Assembly (NCBI GenBank): GCA_002309675.1
Contig: DBXX01000045.1
Location: 1-33,425, forward strand
Reading direction: 5' to 3'
DNA from: Lachnospiraceae bacterium UBA1201
GTDB taxonomy: Bacteria; Bacillota; Clostridia; Lachnospirales; Lachnospiraceae
Length of the DNA: 33,425 bases
Every line of letters starts with the position of its first letter. Position 1 is the first letter of the stretch. Positions 32,838-33,425 of the stretch are shown piece by piece. The notes under the pieces were generated by a model. That model did not search any database. It was not told the origin of the DNA and saw only the letters and a list, made by a program, of their open reading frames with translations. The translations under genes and the position numbers were made by a program.

Positions 32838-32887
32838 GAATCAATCTATTCTATAAGTAAGGGGGAGCGTGCGCCCGCGTACGCGGG
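32838..32887 (+). promoter_or_regulatory. Possible operator/hairpin upstream of the GH43 gene
   Basis: The perfect 14-bp palindrome CCCGCGTACGCGGG (32874-32887) lies between a weak upstream promoter candidate (TTGTGT, 17 nt, TATTCT, at about 32825-32853) and the ribosome binding site at 32920. It is far more GC-rich than the AT-rich surroundings. An operator for a sugar-responsive regulator, or an RNA hairpin in the leader, are both possible. Confidence 0.4.
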
Positions 32888-32934
32888 GCATGATCCGGAT
32901 TTTTCATATATATCCATTAGGAGGCATTACACTT

Positions 32935-33425
32935 ATGAAGAAGGTCAAATTAGCACGACCGAACGAGAGAACCCCTCTGGTTCGCAACATTTACACCGCG
33001 GATCCTTCCGCCCACGTGTTTAATGGTAAGATCTATATCTACCCTTCACACGATTTCGCACATGATTGCCCGGATGATGACAACGGCGATCAGTACATCA
33101 TGAAAGACTACCACGTTCTGTCCATGGACAGCCTGGACTCTGAGTGCGTGGACAATGGTCTCGCACTTTCCGAAGACGACATCCCCTGGGTAAAGAATCA
33201 GATGTGGGCACCGGACTGCGTATGCAAGAACGGAAAATACTACCTGGTATTCCCGGCAAAAGACTACAACGGCCAGTTCCATATCGGCGTTGCTGTTTCG
33301 GACTCTCCGGTTGGCCCGTTTACGCCGCAGGAGAAGTGCATCGAAGGCAGCTACAGCATTGACCCCGCCGTTCTGGTGGACGATGATGACCGTACCTACT
33401 GCTACTACGGCGGCCTGTGGGGCGG
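32935..33425 (+). CDS. Family 43 glycoside hydrolase, 3' end cut by window edge
   Basis: This is the only plus-strand gene. It starts at ATG 32935 with AGGAGG 10 nt upstream; 163 codons are present. An in-frame ATG at 32890 sits beside a palindrome without a well-placed ribosome binding site and is not favoured. The five-bladed propeller start of GH43 is clear: IYTADPSAHVFNGKIYIYPS with the likely base D23, QMWAPDCVCKNGKYYLVF, and a second acid D143 in SIDPAVLVDDD. The catalytic Glu would lie beyond the edge. Members cleave arabinofuranosyl or xylosyl links in plant hemicellulose. There is no signal peptide, so it probably acts on imported oligosaccharides in the cytoplasm. It is divergent from, and probably unrelated to, the surface-protein genes. 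Confidence 0.85.
   Translation, partial: MKKVKLARPNERTPLVRNIYTADPSAHVFNGKIYIYPSHDFAHDCPDDDNGDQYIMKDYHVLSMDSLDSECVDNGLALSEDDIPWVKNQMWAPDCVCKNGKYYLVFPAKDYNGQFHIGVAVSDSPVGPFTPQEKCIEGSYSIDPAVLVDDDDRTYCYYGGLWG

Overview
The window looks like a chromosomal segment of an anaerobic Gram-positive bacterium of the Clostridia, most like the Lachnospiraceae. The reasons are the intermediate GC content, strong GGAGG-type ribosome binding sites, sigma-A-like promoters, and large secreted proteins built from DUF6273-like, Ig-like and InlB-type (Listeria-Bacteroides) repeats. LicD and TagD-like genes and an FrhB-like iron-sulfur protein next to polysaccharide genes also fit. The species cannot be named from the sequence. 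No tRNA, rRNA, CRISPR array, transposase or phage gene was seen.

Layout. All genes are on the minus strand except a partial GH43 glycosidase gene at the right edge (32935 onward, plus). In transcription order on the minus strand they are: (1) a DUF6273/Ig-like secreted protein (32609-30222); (2) a 1920-residue secreted protein (29922-24160) with a BACON-like N-terminus, 20 InlB-type repeats and a C39-like cysteine peptidase domain; (3) a gene-poor stretch (24159-23430) holding a terminator, a second copy of the regulatory and leader module found before gene 2, a probable decayed gene, a perfect 17-bp hairpin and a near-consensus promoter; (4) a compact 16-gene surface-glycan operon (23429-7250); (5) a probable terminator and an orphan Ig-like tail (7150-7019); (6) a secreted protein with two DUF6273-like modules and four Ig-like repeats (6973-3434); (7) a secreted protein with DUF6273-like, five Ig-like, EF-hand-like and leucine-rich segments, cut by the left edge (3293-1).

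How the genes work together. The operon begins with glucose-1-phosphate cytidylyltransferase, CDP-glucose 4,6-dehydratase, an SDR reductase/epimerase and an RmlC-like epimerase. No RfbH-type C-3 dehydratase is present, so the expected product is a CDP-6-deoxyhexose rather than a 3,6-dideoxyhexose. Glycosyltransferases (GT8, GT2, WbsX-like, GT92-like), two acyltransferases, a TagD-like cytidylyltransferase with a LicD-type phosphotransferase, a polysaccharide pyruvyl transferase and an FrhB-like Fe-S protein would assemble and decorate a repeat unit. A Wzx-like flippase and a Wzy/ligase-like membrane protein would export and polymerise or ligate it. No initiating phosphoglycosyltransferase and no chain-length regulator lie in the window.

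Most unusual structure. The InlB-type array has a higher-order order A-B-A-B-B repeated four times, with a period of 364 residues (1092 bp). Two copies of a module (palindrome, extended -10 promoter, leader RNA with a conserved loop and compensatory stem changes) occur about 6 kb apart. One drives the giant repeat protein and the other faces a decayed coding remnant. The DUF6273/Ig-like paralogues flank the glycan operon and have left a recombination scar at its end.
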